NCBI RefSeq assembly: GCF_900411395.1
Contig: NZ_OXCQ01000010.1
Span: forward strand, 1-64,000
DNA from: Streptococcus sp. 596553
Lineage (GTDB): Bacteria; Bacillota; Bacilli; Lactobacillales; Streptococcaceae
Direction: 5' to 3'
DNA length: 64,000 nucleotides
How positions within the stretch are numbered: position 1 is the stretch's first letter; every line of letters starts with the position of its first letter. Positions 56,187 to 64,000 of this stretch are shown one piece after another. A model generated the notes under the pieces. The model saw nothing but the letters and a program-made list of their open reading frames with translations. It was not told where the DNA came from and did no database searches. A program made the position numbers and the translations under genes.

Positions 56187-57313
56187 TAAACTGTCCTCAC
56201 TGTTCCTTTATACGGCAATTGTTGTAATTGTCCTGTAAAAACAAGTGCTAAATCAGCTTCACGGTTATTCAATTTCATCTTATCAACGTTTGCGATACCT
56301 GTAATGGTCAGTAGCTTGGCCATTAACTGCGAGCGATAGATTTTCATGCTGTAGGTGTTGACATCTGAGTATTGCGCCCAGTTCTTTCTCAAGTCTAAGA
56401 AATACTGGTCTAGTGTCTTGTCTACCAGTTCTTTCACTTGATTTAGCTGATATCCTGTCATCAACTCAAGTTTAAACTCAATATCAATCGGGAATCGTGT
56501 CGCAGTCGTAACCGTCACACGGTGGTTGATAGGAGCTAGTCCAACTCCTTTTCCAGTATATTCTAGTGGATCCAGAACATTTTGCACCTTCTTAATTGTC
56601 TCAGTAGACGCCAAGTTTAAGTCGTTGTCTAAAACAACCACTTTAACCGTTCCTGAGCCGTTCCAAACTGGATAGACCTGAACTGCGCCAACACCGTCAA
56701 TTTCACGAACACGCTGAACGTACTCGATGAAGTTACCGCCAAACGGCTTCTCATTGACGTAAATCAAGAAACGCTTCCGCAATTCATCGTCAGTTTCTTC
56801 ATCTTGCCCAGATGTAACGATTTCCCCTAAGACTGCAGTGGCGAGGTTCCTGTAGTTCTCCAAGGGTAAGATATTGCCGTAGTAGCGGTTTCCGACAACG
56901 CCAGTCGTCTCACACTCTACTTCATACTTGCCAGCTACATTAGTTGCACGAACTACCTTGTAGATGAGTGCAGCATCGTCAATTGTCGCAAAACGAGAAC
57001 CTAAAGCGATTTGTACGCCTTCTTTTCTCTCGTTTTTAAACTCCGCAAAGCGTACCGCTTTCTTGGACGGATAACGATGTAGACCGAACTCCTCAACCTT
57101 GTAGTCTAGGTATTGACCAATAGCAGTCTGTGGAAATGTATCTAGCAGTAGATTTTTCAACTGCAAATAAAAACCAGCTAACTCGTAACAAGCAGGCGCT
57201 AATGCGTCATAGATGATAGAACCTTCCCGTGTATCAATATTTTCATTGACACGAGAAAGAGCGTCATTCATCAGATAATCAAACGTGTATTTTTCTAAGA
57301 AATCACCTATCAT
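56186..57313 (-). CDS. Baseplate J-like wedge protein, XkdT-type
   Basis: A 375-residue baseplate J/gp47-family protein. The start 'FLEKYTFDYLMNDALSRVNENIDTREGSIIYDAL' pattern (residues 4-37) with the conserved D-x-R-x-G-S is diagnostic; 'GGNFIEYVQRVREIDGVGAVQVYPVW' is the second family block. It forms the wedge of contractile-tail baseplates. Overlaps the DUF2634 gene by 11 bp. Confidence 0.93.
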   Translation of the reverse strand: MIGDFLEKYTFDYLMNDALSRVNENIDTREGSIIYDALAPACYELAGFYLQLKNLLLDTFPQTAIGQYLDYKVEEFGLHRYPSKKAVRFAEFKNERKEGVQIALGSRFATIDDAALIYKVVRATNVAGKYEVECETTGVVGNRYYGNILPLENYRNLATAVLGEIVTSGQDEETDDELRKRFLIYVNEKPFGGNFIEYVQRVREIDGVGAVQVYPVWNGSGTVKVVVLDNDLNLASTETIKKVQNVLDPLEYTGKGVGLAPINHRVTVTTATRFPIDIEFKLELMTGYQLNQVKELVDKTLDQYFLDLRKNWAQYSDVNTYSMKIYRSQLMAKLLTITGIANVDKMKLNNREADLALVFTGQLQQLPYKGTVRTV

Positions 57314-57695
57314 TAATCAGCGTCACCTCCTTTTCAACTTTAAATAAACCGGATATAGTATGGACTTCAAAGACACAAAGTAAGCTGTCCTTAGTTTGTT
57401 GCTCGATGAAGAAATTTTGGACACTTTTAATTCTTGTATCAACTAACAAGGCTTGAGAAATTGTTCTCTCAAGGTCAGCTTTTACAAAATCATAAGGTTT
57501 TCCAATCAAGCGCTCTAATTCTACTCCGTAGTTTGAAGAGTAGATGACCCACTCAAACCGTTCTGTAAGCAAAATCTTTTCAACTGCTTGCCTCATGGCC
57601 TCTAATCCATCTATATATCCGTGTATTCTGCCATTTTTCACTTGATAAGTGTAGGATGGCAAAACAACTTCTTCAATATTTCGTATATCTACCAT
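57303..57695 (-). CDS. Baseplate protein, XkdS/DUF2634-type (gp25-like)
   Basis: A 130-residue protein of the DUF2634/gp25 kind, with 'DGLEAMRQAVEKILLTERFE' and 'YGVELERLIGKPYDFVKADL', the lysozyme-like wedge fold of T4 gp25. I use ATG 57695, which has AAAGGA ten bases upstream; the GTG two codons earlier is possible. It sits between the DUF2577 and baseplate J genes as in PBSX. Confidence 0.88.
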   Translation of the reverse strand: MVDIRNIEEVVLPSYTYQVKNGRIHGYIDGLEAMRQAVEKILLTERFEWVIYSSNYGVELERLIGKPYDFVKADLERTISQALLVDTRIKSVQNFFIEQQTKDSLLCVFEVHTISGLFKVEKEVTLINDR

Positions 57696-57697
57696 CT

Positions 57698-58000
57698 TCA
57701 CTCCATCCTTTGTAAAACGTAGTATAATTGCCCGTTCTGGGCTTTAATCATTAAGACTTTGTCTCCTGCTTCAAGATCACGAAAAACAATCCATCTCTTG
57801 TTGTCCCCTTCAGTATCTCCAGTGCGTAGTTCTTTAACCATCGGACTTAGAACTAAAAAAGACTCAGGGATTTCAAGTTTATTATTAACCTTGATTGTTA
57901 AAGGAGAAACAGATATGACAGAGCCAAAAACAATATCTGTTCTGTCTGTCCCATCATCTACTCCTTGCGCCAAAAGGCGTGCTAATAACTCTCCTGCCAT
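57698..58000 (-). CDS. Phage protein, XkdR/DUF2577-type
   Basis: A 100-residue protein starting MAGELLARLLAQGVDDGTDR, with an OB-like 'VFGSVISVSPLTIKVNNKLEI' segment typical of DUF2577. ATG 58000 shares a base with the stop of the XkdQ-like gene (TAATG), giving stop-start coupling; the longer frame to 58060 lies inside that gene. OB domains of this sort belong to tail spike or baseplate hubs. Confidence 0.85.
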   Translation of the reverse strand: MAGELLARLLAQGVDDGTDRTDIVFGSVISVSPLTIKVNNKLEIPESFLVLSPMVKELRTGDTEGDNKRWIVFRDLEAGDKVLMIKAQNGQLYYVLQRME

Positions 58001-58968
58001 TATTCCAGCGTCCTCAATTCTAAATCCATTGTATGCACCTTGTCCCACTTGTGGGTACATTTAGAGATGATGCCAAGACTGTTCTTCTTAATCCCTTCAG
58101 ACTCTAAATCAGCAAAATCCAACACAACACTGTTGCCTGCACTGATTCCAAGATGTCCTAAACAAGGGACTTTAAAAGTCTTTTTAGGATGATTTTTAGC
58201 TTTCAATAAGAGTTCAGCCTTCTGTTGAATCTGACTCTCATTCATTTTTTCATCCACTTTTTCGTGGTACTGCAACTTGCCCCAAAGAGCCACATTTTTA
58301 GAGTCTTTCACAACGTAAACTTCACGCTTATTACTCTGCTTGTTGTCTTTAGTCAGCTTCACATAGTTGTAACTGTCATCGATAGAGCCTTCATAGTCAA
58401 AGTCTGTCGCTACGCTATCATCACCAATCACTAAGTCAGTAATCAGCGAATTTAAGGCTATATGCTCGACTGTACCAAAGTTATCTCTGATGATGTACCA
58501 CATGCCACCATGAATCAATGTTAAGTCCAAAGCGTTCTGGATCATCGCAAAATAAGTTTTCTTATCTTCGATTTTCTCAGGACACGTCCAGTTTCCCTCG
58601 TCAACAACTTTGTACTCAAGTTCTGAGATTTCGCAAATCTTACTAAAGATTTCATGACTTTTAGAGGCTTCAAACACGATTGTATCAGTGTTTTTCAGGT
58701 ACCTCATTCTGTCATAAGCAGTAACAGACCATTTCTTGGCTGATTTCCGCTTTTTCTTGAAAACTTTACCGTAAAAAATGCCCTTATCATCTACCTTGAA
58801 GCGGATAACATCCCCAAAGTTACAAGCGACCTGCGAGTCTATAATCATATCAAACTCAAGTTTCCCCGGCTGAAAATCAATGCTAGTTTCCCATTTGACA
58901 CCTCCGACCAACTCAGTGATATCAAAGACTTTACCGTCATTCACATCTTGAATCAGAAATTCCATCAT
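58000..58968 (-). CDS. Baseplate hub, XkdQ-type (gp27-like)
   Basis: A 322-residue protein of the XkdQ family, related to T4 gp27 and phage Mu gp44 hubs. Beta-rich throughout: 'GGVKWETSIDFQPGKLEFDM' at the start, central 'GGMWYIIRDNFGTVEHIAL' and 'KKTFKVPCLGHLGISAGNSV' near the C-terminus are the family blocks. It overlaps the LysM/XkdP-type gene upstream by 4 bp. Confidence 0.9.
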   Translation of the reverse strand: MMEFLIQDVNDGKVFDITELVGGVKWETSIDFQPGKLEFDMIIDSQVACNFGDVIRFKVDDKGIFYGKVFKKKRKSAKKWSVTAYDRMRYLKNTDTIVFEASKSHEIFSKICEISELEYKVVDEGNWTCPEKIEDKKTYFAMIQNALDLTLIHGGMWYIIRDNFGTVEHIALNSLITDLVIGDDSVATDFDYEGSIDDSYNYVKLTKDNKQSNKREVYVVKDSKNVALWGKLQYHEKVDEKMNESQIQQKAELLLKAKNHPKKTFKVPCLGHLGISAGNSVVLDFADLESEGIKKNSLGIISKCTHKWDKVHTMDLELRTLE

Positions 58969-59657
58969 AGGACTTGCACCGAATCAGCAGTAACCCAACC
59001 ACGCCAACCGCCATCAAGCATAGTAACGTGATAAGGATGCGACCCTTTCATATTGATATAATTGACAAGTCTAGTTGCGTTTGACTCAGTTTGACCAGGC
59101 CCTTCTCCATAGCTATCTCTATGAAGTTGCCCATTAACAAGCACCTTTGCACCGATAGTCACTTCTTTCTTAGTTGAGGGAGCCTGTTCTTTCTGAGGCT
59201 GACTAGCTTTCTTCTCTTCTGATACCTTCTTCTCGATTTTTACAAACCGAGCCTTGGCCATCTTGTACTCTTTGAAAGTGATGTCGTAGTAAACATCCTC
59301 ATGAATACCAGCTTTTCTTTGTTGCTCAAAACTTTCAACTGTCGCAAGCATATTGATACCCACGCCAGAGATAATCAAGCGACAAGGTTCTTTGCCGTCC
59401 ATGATTTTCTTCAAGAGTCGGACATAGGTTTCAGGCGTTCCTGATTTATTCAGGACATAAGAGCGAAAAGTGTCTCTAGGGAAGAATGAAGTGAAAGTAA
59501 CCTCAGAGAGTTTAGGAAAACTCATCTGGGTTATTTCTCCTAGCGCAATACTCGTTGTTGACTCGTTATTTGCGCTATTCTTCGTTTTTAGCTCTTCTGG
59601 ATTTACAGGAAGTTGTGTGACCTGACCTTTGTACTCTACGAAAATACCAATCGCCAT
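58965..59657 (-). CDS. Tail protein, XkdP-type with SH3-like end
   Basis: A 230-residue protein. The N-terminal ~140 residues match the XkdP-type tail assembly domain ('KLSEVTFTSFFPRDTFRSYV', 'GISGVGINML' region), then a Lys/Gln/Pro linker and a C-terminal small beta domain ending 'GGWRGWVTADSVQVL', like an SH3b or peptidoglycan-binding module in place of LysM. It probably connects the tube end to the hub. Confidence 0.85.
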   Translation of the reverse strand: MAIGIFVEYKGQVTQLPVNPEELKTKNSANNESTTSIALGEITQMSFPKLSEVTFTSFFPRDTFRSYVLNKSGTPETYVRLLKKIMDGKEPCRLIISGVGINMLATVESFEQQRKAGIHEDVYYDITFKEYKMAKARFVKIEKKVSEEKKASQPQKEQAPSTKKEVTIGAKVLVNGQLHRDSYGEGPGQTESNATRLVNYINMKGSHPYHVTMLDGGWRGWVTADSVQVL

Positions 59658-59670
59658 TTCTTTCTACCTC

Positions 59671-61917
59671 CTACGCAATTCCTAGGTCGCTATCGACCAA
59701 ACCGACAATCTTTTCTTCAATTCTGTCAACCAAATCATCGATATCCTGTTCAGTAGCGCTATTTTTAGACTCATATTTAACACTAACTTGAGGTGTTAAA
59801 ACTTGGTAATCAATGATGTACTTACGTTCTGCAACATCACGCATCATCTTGATATCTTCGTCTTTCAGCTTGACTTCATCTTCAATCTTACCGACGTTAC
59901 CAATGTTCTTGCCTTTGCCTAGCTTGTCGCCAAGACCACCAGCACCACCAGAAGGAGCACCAGCCCCTGCAGGCGTTTGGTTCATTTGGTCAAACTTAGA
60001 AGCAAGTTCGTCTTGACCTTTCATCTTATCAGCGAAGCCTTGCATGGCATCACCAACACCTTGACCAAAAGCCTTGGTACCACTAAAAGCATTGCCAGCA
60101 GTTGAGAAAGGATTTTTCATCCCATCCCATAAACCGCCTGGAGTTATCATGTTAGCACGCATGCCGTCAAAAGATTCATAATCATCAGGAGCCTCTCCTG
60201 GATTAAACATCTCTCCCATAGCACGGATACCATTGGCAAAACTACCGTCATTGGACATATACCCCATTTCGCCAACTTTTCCTAGATTCACTCCTGGTAT
60301 CTTATTCAAAGCGTCAATGATCCAGTTGATAGCTTTAATAGCCATATTGGCACCTGCTATAAAAGCATTACCGATAGCTTGCGCTACATTGACTACCCCA
60401 TCAACAAACGAAGCAAAATAATCTAATACAGTTCGAACAAGATTATAAAATAACTTTCTGATGGAATATATCGGGTGCTTAAAGACATTTCTCAAAAATT
60501 CTGCAATTGCTAAACCAATATTGTAAATACCTATGAAGAGATTCACAATAGGTGCAATCATAAACATGACAAGATTGATAACGAACATAATGATGTCATA
60601 AACTACCGTTCCGACAAAGACAAAGGCTGCAACGATAGCAGCTGCAACATCTAAGAATGAAATCCCCATAGCATTTAGAGCCATACCGATTAATAGCGCG
60701 ATTCCAATTACACCTATCAGTATCAGCATCAGCCAAGCCCAAGGTGCTCCTGCCATCAAACCCGCTACAAACATTGCAACACCTGCTATAAGAGCAACTG
60801 CCGCAAGAAGTATTAATGCAGTCATGACTATATTGATGTTCTCAGTAACCCAGTTCCAACCTGCAACAAAGAGATTAAAGAGCCACAAAGCTATCTGGCC
60901 AATCGCAAACATAGCGGTTTCTAAACCTGCCATGAAGTTCTGTCCAGCGGTACTGTTAATGAACTCTTGCCATGCTTGAATTAAAGGCTGAAATGCGTAT
61001 GAAGCAACGTTACCAACCTGAGTCATCATGTCGGCAAAGGTCATCGGCATTTTCGCAAACTCAGCGTTTGTTTCAACTGCTGAACCAAGCAAGGCACTCT
61101 TAAGGATATCTCCTGTTAGTTGGCCATCTTTAGCCATCGCCCTCAATTGACCAACGCTGACACCAAGGTGTCTAGCTAGTTTTTGGGCAACAAGCGGAGC
61201 GTTCTCCATCATAGAGTTAAACTCATCACCACGAAGAACCCCTGAAGCAAGTGCCTGTGTGATTTGAAGCGTCCCTGCTTTTTGTTGCTCTAAGCTTGCA
61301 CCACCGATTTTATAAAGTTTATTCAACTGTTCAGCGAATGCAATAGCTTCATCATTGCTTTTAAAGGCTTCTCCAGCTTGTGAGCGTAGTTTAGCCACTG
61401 AGTCTGCCATGATACCGAAGCCAGTCCTTGAGCGTTGTGCTGCCGCCATGATACCGTCTTGGAGTTCTTGGCCTGTCTTAGATCCGTCTTCTATCGTCTT
61501 AAGCCTTGCCATGGTCTGAATATAATCATCACCTGACTTAATCAGGCCACTCATTAAATTAGCCATTTGCCTCAAGGCTTGAATAGCAACCATGAAATTC
61601 AAAGCACGAGAAATAGAGGCCATACGACCAAGCATGGATGTAGCAACGCCTAAGCCACCAATAAGAGGCCCAGTTGGAGGAAGTTTAGGAGCGATAGGTG
61701 CAGCCGGTTTAGGTGCTACAGGACTAGCAACTTTAGGCACATTTAGATTTTTAGGCATATCTGCTTTGACTTTAATCGTTGCAGTTTGCGTCATCTTCTT
61801 GACACGTCTATCCAAATCGCCAAATTTTCCAATAGTTCGATCGATTGTGTTATTAATCTTATTCAATGAATTAGAAAATTTATCTTTAAGCGTTAGGGTC
61901 TGTGTTAATGTAGTCAT
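59671..61917 (-). CDS. Tail tape measure protein
   Basis: A 748-residue protein that sets tail length. N-terminal coiled coil and Ala/Pro linker (1-85), tape-measure domain with 'FGIMADSVAKLRSQAGEAFK' and 'GVLRGDEFNSMMENAPLVAQ' (about 165-260), then several long hydrophobic segments (about 330-480) thought to help DNA entry through the membrane, and a Gly-rich end. It is short for the class, so the tail should be fairly short. Confidence 0.95.
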   Translation of the reverse strand: MTTLTQTLTLKDKFSNSLNKINNTIDRTIGKFGDLDRRVKKMTQTATIKVKADMPKNLNVPKVASPVAPKPAAPIAPKLPPTGPLIGGLGVATSMLGRMASISRALNFMVAIQALRQMANLMSGLIKSGDDYIQTMARLKTIEDGSKTGQELQDGIMAAAQRSRTGFGIMADSVAKLRSQAGEAFKSNDEAIAFAEQLNKLYKIGGASLEQQKAGTLQITQALASGVLRGDEFNSMMENAPLVAQKLARHLGVSVGQLRAMAKDGQLTGDILKSALLGSAVETNAEFAKMPMTFADMMTQVGNVASYAFQPLIQAWQEFINSTAGQNFMAGLETAMFAIGQIALWLFNLFVAGWNWVTENINIVMTALILLAAVALIAGVAMFVAGLMAGAPWAWLMLILIGVIGIALLIGMALNAMGISFLDVAAAIVAAFVFVGTVVYDIIMFVINLVMFMIAPIVNLFIGIYNIGLAIAEFLRNVFKHPIYSIRKLFYNLVRTVLDYFASFVDGVVNVAQAIGNAFIAGANMAIKAINWIIDALNKIPGVNLGKVGEMGYMSNDGSFANGIRAMGEMFNPGEAPDDYESFDGMRANMITPGGLWDGMKNPFSTAGNAFSGTKAFGQGVGDAMQGFADKMKGQDELASKFDQMNQTPAGAGAPSGGAGGLGDKLGKGKNIGNVGKIEDEVKLKDEDIKMMRDVAERKYIIDYQVLTPQVSVKYESKNSATEQDIDDLVDRIEEKIVGLVDSDLGIA

Positions 61918-61920
61918 CTT

Positions 61921-62516
61921 CTACCGTCTCCTCCTTCCTCTGCTTTTTCTTTCCATTTCTTTGTGTTCCTTTTCTTCTGCCTCTACTCGGATATCGATAA
62001 AGGCAAAAATCAAGGCTTTTTCACGTTTAGATAAACTATCCAAAAAGGACGGAGTCCAGTTGAATTGATGCAAACAGTAGTAAGCATAACTCAACTCTGC
62101 GTCCCCGTCCTCTAGTCGTTTTTTGCTTCTTCAACAAGATCATTGATATCTTCGTCAAAGCCGTTAAGCGACTGGATTTCTTGCATTAGGGTAGCATATT
62201 CCCCAATCTTCAACATAGCTTTCAAGGTTGCTGCTTCATCCCCAACTGTACGATAAGACTCTTGTAGTTGAGCGTCTTTTAGGTCTGGCGTAACAACGCA
62301 AGCAGACATCAAAGAGTCAATGTACTTATCGTTGTTGAACTCAGGAATAGCCACACCTTGGCGGTTTTTCTTCTTGATTGTCGCACGTTTCTTCAACGTA
62401 TCGTTTAGACTTTCGTCAATGCTTCGAATGACGAAAGGAGATTTGAAACGTTTAAGGTGTACTTCCTTTGTTTCGTCCTGCTGAACGTTTTCTAGTAAAA
62501 AGTCTGAAATTGCCAT
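61921..62516 (-). CDS. Tail assembly chaperone, -1 frameshift extended product
   Basis: Predicted fusion made by -1 slippage at AAAAAAC (62124-62118; zero frame GCA AAA AAC). Ribosomes that slip avoid the TAG at 62112-62114 and continue through about 66 more codons to the TAG at 61921-61923. The extra part reads 'LEDGDAELSYAYYCLHQFNW' and ends in an Arg-rich tail. Such gpG/gpGT-like pairs are a rule upstream of tape measure genes. The frame has no start of its own. Confidence 0.8.
62112..62516 (-). CDS. Tail assembly chaperone, XkdN-type
   Basis: A 134-residue helical protein of the XkdN family (short, non-shifted product), with 'LLENVQQDETKEVHLKRFKS' at the start and an acidic C-terminus ending 'DINDLVEEAKND'. 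It helps to wrap the tape measure protein while the tail tube polymerises. Located between tube and tape measure genes as expected. The last codons contain the slippery heptamer. Confidence 0.88.
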   Translation of the reverse strand: MAISDFLLENVQQDETKEVHLKRFKSPFVIRSIDESLNDTLKKRATIKKKNRQGVAIPEFNNDKYIDSLMSACVVTPDLKDAQLQESYRTVGDEAATLKAMLKIGEYATLMQEIQSLNGFDEDINDLVEEAKND

Positions 62517-62531
62517 TTATCTATCCTCTTT

Positions 62532-62996
62532 CTAACCTAATTTAGGCGCATTAAATTTTTCCAAGATATCCACATCTTCAAAAGTAAAGTTGACTTCTTC
62601 TTCCAAGAAATCTTCTTCAACTTTTAGTTGGCCCATCACAACTTCATCAAGGTTACATTCGCGCAAGATAGTTGTTTGACGACCGATTGAACTTGTCGCA
62701 TCGTCATTGGTCACTTGGATATCAAAGAATGTATCACGACCATTCTTCATGTAATCCAACATCATTTCCTTGAATGTTGAAGTGACACCGTAGATGGTCA
62801 TCTTACCTTCACCCTTGAAACCAGTAGCCTTCACTTGCGTACCACGTTTGTTAAGGGTGCGGACTTCTTCTTTGTTTTTCTTAACTGTTGCTTCAAGTTC
62901 CTTGATATAGAACATGAACTCATTTTTTCCGTCGATGTGAATAAAAGCGGTACCTTCCTGACCGCTGATTACGTCACGACCTTTTAAAAAAGCCAT
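62532..62996 (-). CDS. Tail tube protein, XkdM-type
   Basis: A 154-residue myovirus tube protein: MAFLKGRDVISGQEGTAFIH, central 'LNKRGTQVKATGFKGEGKMT' and C-terminal 'EDFLEEEVNFTFEDVDILEK' are the blocks of XkdM (DUF2001). It forms the inner tube through which DNA passes. Lies 13 bp after the sheath gene. Confidence 0.92.
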   Translation of the reverse strand: MAFLKGRDVISGQEGTAFIHIDGKNEFMFYIKELEATVKKNKEEVRTLNKRGTQVKATGFKGEGKMTIYGVTSTFKEMMLDYMKNGRDTFFDIQVTNDDATSSIGRQTTILRECNLDEVVMGQLKVEEDFLEEEVNFTFEDVDILEKFNAPKLG

Positions 62997-63009
62997 ACTA
63001 TCTCCTTCC

Positions 63010-64000
63010 CTACTCTACTGTAACTGTCATGTACAGTTTTTCCATGCTGTCCACTGGTTTCACTTTAACGTTAACCACTACAGATTCTTTCAACTCACCA
63101 CGTAGTACCTCGATGTCTTCCACTTTGAAGTCTTCAATAGCGCCACGAGCCTCAAGGTCTTTGAAGTAGCGAATACGGTTCGCTTTGAACGCTTGACGTC
63201 CATCTTCGTTGTTGCTTACCTTTCCAAGGAAATACTCAGAGAAAGCATAACGAGTATCGTTCACGATATCGTCCAAGGTACGCAAGATACGGTTCTTACG
63301 GAAGTCTTGGTTCTTTTCAATCGTGAAGCTGACGTGTGAGTTGATATCTTGTTCAACTACCGCACGACCACGACGAGCAGTAAAGACGAATTGCCCTTTC
63401 AAAAGCGCATCTTCTGTCTCTGTATGGCTCAAACGACCCACAACATCAACAGAGTCTTCATACTTCTCATAAGTCAATGATTTTTCAACACCAGCATTTG
63501 CACTGGCTGCTGCAACCCATACAGTCGCTTTCGTCTTATCAATAACCGTCTTATCAGACAAGATAACACCGTTTTTAACGTTGATTACCGCTTCACTATC
63601 TGCGTCAGAGTCCGCAACAACCAATTGAGCACCTAGTCCTTCATCTTCACGCATACGTTTGATAAAGTTAATAGCTGCCTTCTTGATAGAAGCGTCTTCT
63701 ACTGGCAAAGCCATATAGTTAAATTCAACTGTTTCAAGCGCTTTGAAGTATTCTGAGTAGTCTTGAGTTGAGACTGCACCGTCAGTACCGCCAGTCAATT
63801 TAGCGCCAGCCACTGCTTGCAGTTCGCCAGTTCCTGAAAATTCAACTAGATCATTGTTTTTCAAATCAGCCAAGACTTTTACAGTTTGTGAGTCCATCAC
63901 TACCGTATCAAGGAATGTGACAACATCAAATGAACTTGGGTCGTCTACGTTTGTTTTGACTGTTACTGTGATGTCATTCCCACGGACACCGCTATATTTA
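63010..64000 (-). CDS. Contractile tail sheath protein, 5' end outside window
   Basis: The frame stays open from 63010 to the window edge, at least 330 residues; the ATG at 63900 is internal because coding sequence of the same protein ('YSGVRGNDITVTVKTNVDDP') precedes it. The pattern is that of XkdK-type sheath proteins: 'GGTDGAVSTQDYSEYFKALE', 'KATVWVAAASANAGVEKSLT', and the C-terminal sheath core 'RILRTLDDIVNDTRYAF'. It defines the phage as a myovirus. Confidence 0.93.
   Translation of the reverse strand, partial: KYSGVRGNDITVTVKTNVDDPSSFDVVTFLDTVVMDSQTVKVLADLKNNDLVEFSGTGELQAVAGAKLTGGTDGAVSTQDYSEYFKALETVEFNYMALPVEDASIKKAAINFIKRMREDEGLGAQLVVADSDADSEAVINVKNGVILSDKTVIDKTKATVWVAAASANAGVEKSLTYEKYEDSVDVVGRLSHTETEDALLKGQFVFTARRGRAVVEQDINSHVSFTIEKNQDFRKNRILRTLDDIVNDTRYAFSEYFLGKVSNNEDGRQAFKANRIRYFKDLEARGAIEDFKVEDIEVLRGELKESVVVNVKVKPVDSMEKLYMTVTVE

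Larger units (their letters stand above)
48872..64000 (-). mobile_element. Myovirus-type prophage, late region, continues past the window
   Basis: Gene order sheath - tube - chaperone - tape measure - XkdP/Q/R/S/T/U - fibres - holin - lysin is that of PBSX-like contractile-tailed phages; among pneumococcal phages EJ-1 is of this type. All genes are on the minus strand and nearly all overlap or abut. Head genes, integrase and repressor lie outside the window. No disrupted late gene is seen, so the prophage may be functional. Confidence 0.88.

Noticed and set aside
57998..58060. Longer start for the DUF2577 gene at 58060
   Set aside because: It would lie wholly inside the XkdQ-type gene; the TAATG junction at 58000 with AGGACG upstream is a better start.

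Overview
The window looks like chromosome of a mitis-group Streptococcus (S. mitis, S. pseudopneumoniae or S. pneumoniae). Evidence: low G+C, a complete lic/tar phosphocholine-teichoic acid locus, four BOX elements that contain the BOXA core, choline-binding surface proteins, a LytA-type prophage lysin, and gene order that (from memory) follows the S. pneumoniae lic - car/pyr - uraA - ffh - rplS - gdhA segment. One difference from pneumococcus is a ClC-type channel where I recall crcB genes, which favours S. mitis or a close relative.

Layout. 1-2.7 kb: accessory edge with a partial gene, a SLATT/DUF4231 membrane protein, a 67-bp ACTT tetranucleotide tract and a decayed surface-protein fragment. 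2.8-10.6 kb: tarI-tarJ-licA-licB-licC (minus), with a CiaR-type operator upstream, divergent from tacF-licD1-licD2 (plus). Together they take up and activate choline, make CDP-ribitol, flip teichoic acid chains and decorate them with phosphocholine. 10.9-17.3 kb: pyrR-pyrB-carA-carB behind a PyrR attenuator, with a structured 448-nt spacer inside the operon. 17.3-29.4 kb: housekeeping (nth, DUF177, an ABC-F ATPase behind an attenuator-like leader, htpX-lemA, rsmG, uraA with its own PyrR leader, ylxM-ffh, an HD hydrolase with a probably leaderless mRNA, a Cof phosphatase). 29.5-33.5 kb: tRNA-Arg(CCT), rplS, ClC protein, chorismate mutase, flavodoxin, DHH phosphoesterase, rpmE2. 33.6-34.5 kb: a relBE-type toxin-antitoxin pair bracketed by direct repeats. 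34.5-40.2 kb: two divergent choline-binding proteins, an IS630-type remnant, gdhA and a BOX.

40.2-48.9 kb is an accessory island: remains of an Rgg-linked peptide/ABC exporter locus, a truncated Tn5252-type relaxase, a PHP-domain/ABC-ATPase (candidate defence protein) in an operon with pezA-pezT, and further decayed genes. Two similar GCCCC-T6-GCCCC sequences bound the island. 48.9 kb to the window end is the late half of a contractile-tailed (myovirus, PBSX/EJ-1-like) prophage read on the minus strand: tail sheath, tube, chaperone with a -1 frameshift signal, tape measure, baseplate XkdP-U homologues, fibre-like proteins, holin, choline-binding amidase lysin, and two membrane/secreted cargo genes at the end.

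The points most worth following up are the PezAT-PHP/ATPase operon, the PyrR-like hairpins inside carA-carB, a 74-nt inverted-repeat family with compensatory changes, the ABC-F leader, the tail-chaperone frameshift site, the direct repeats around relBE and the small deletion in the phage lysin. All family names rest on reading the sequence and memory of the families; no search was run.
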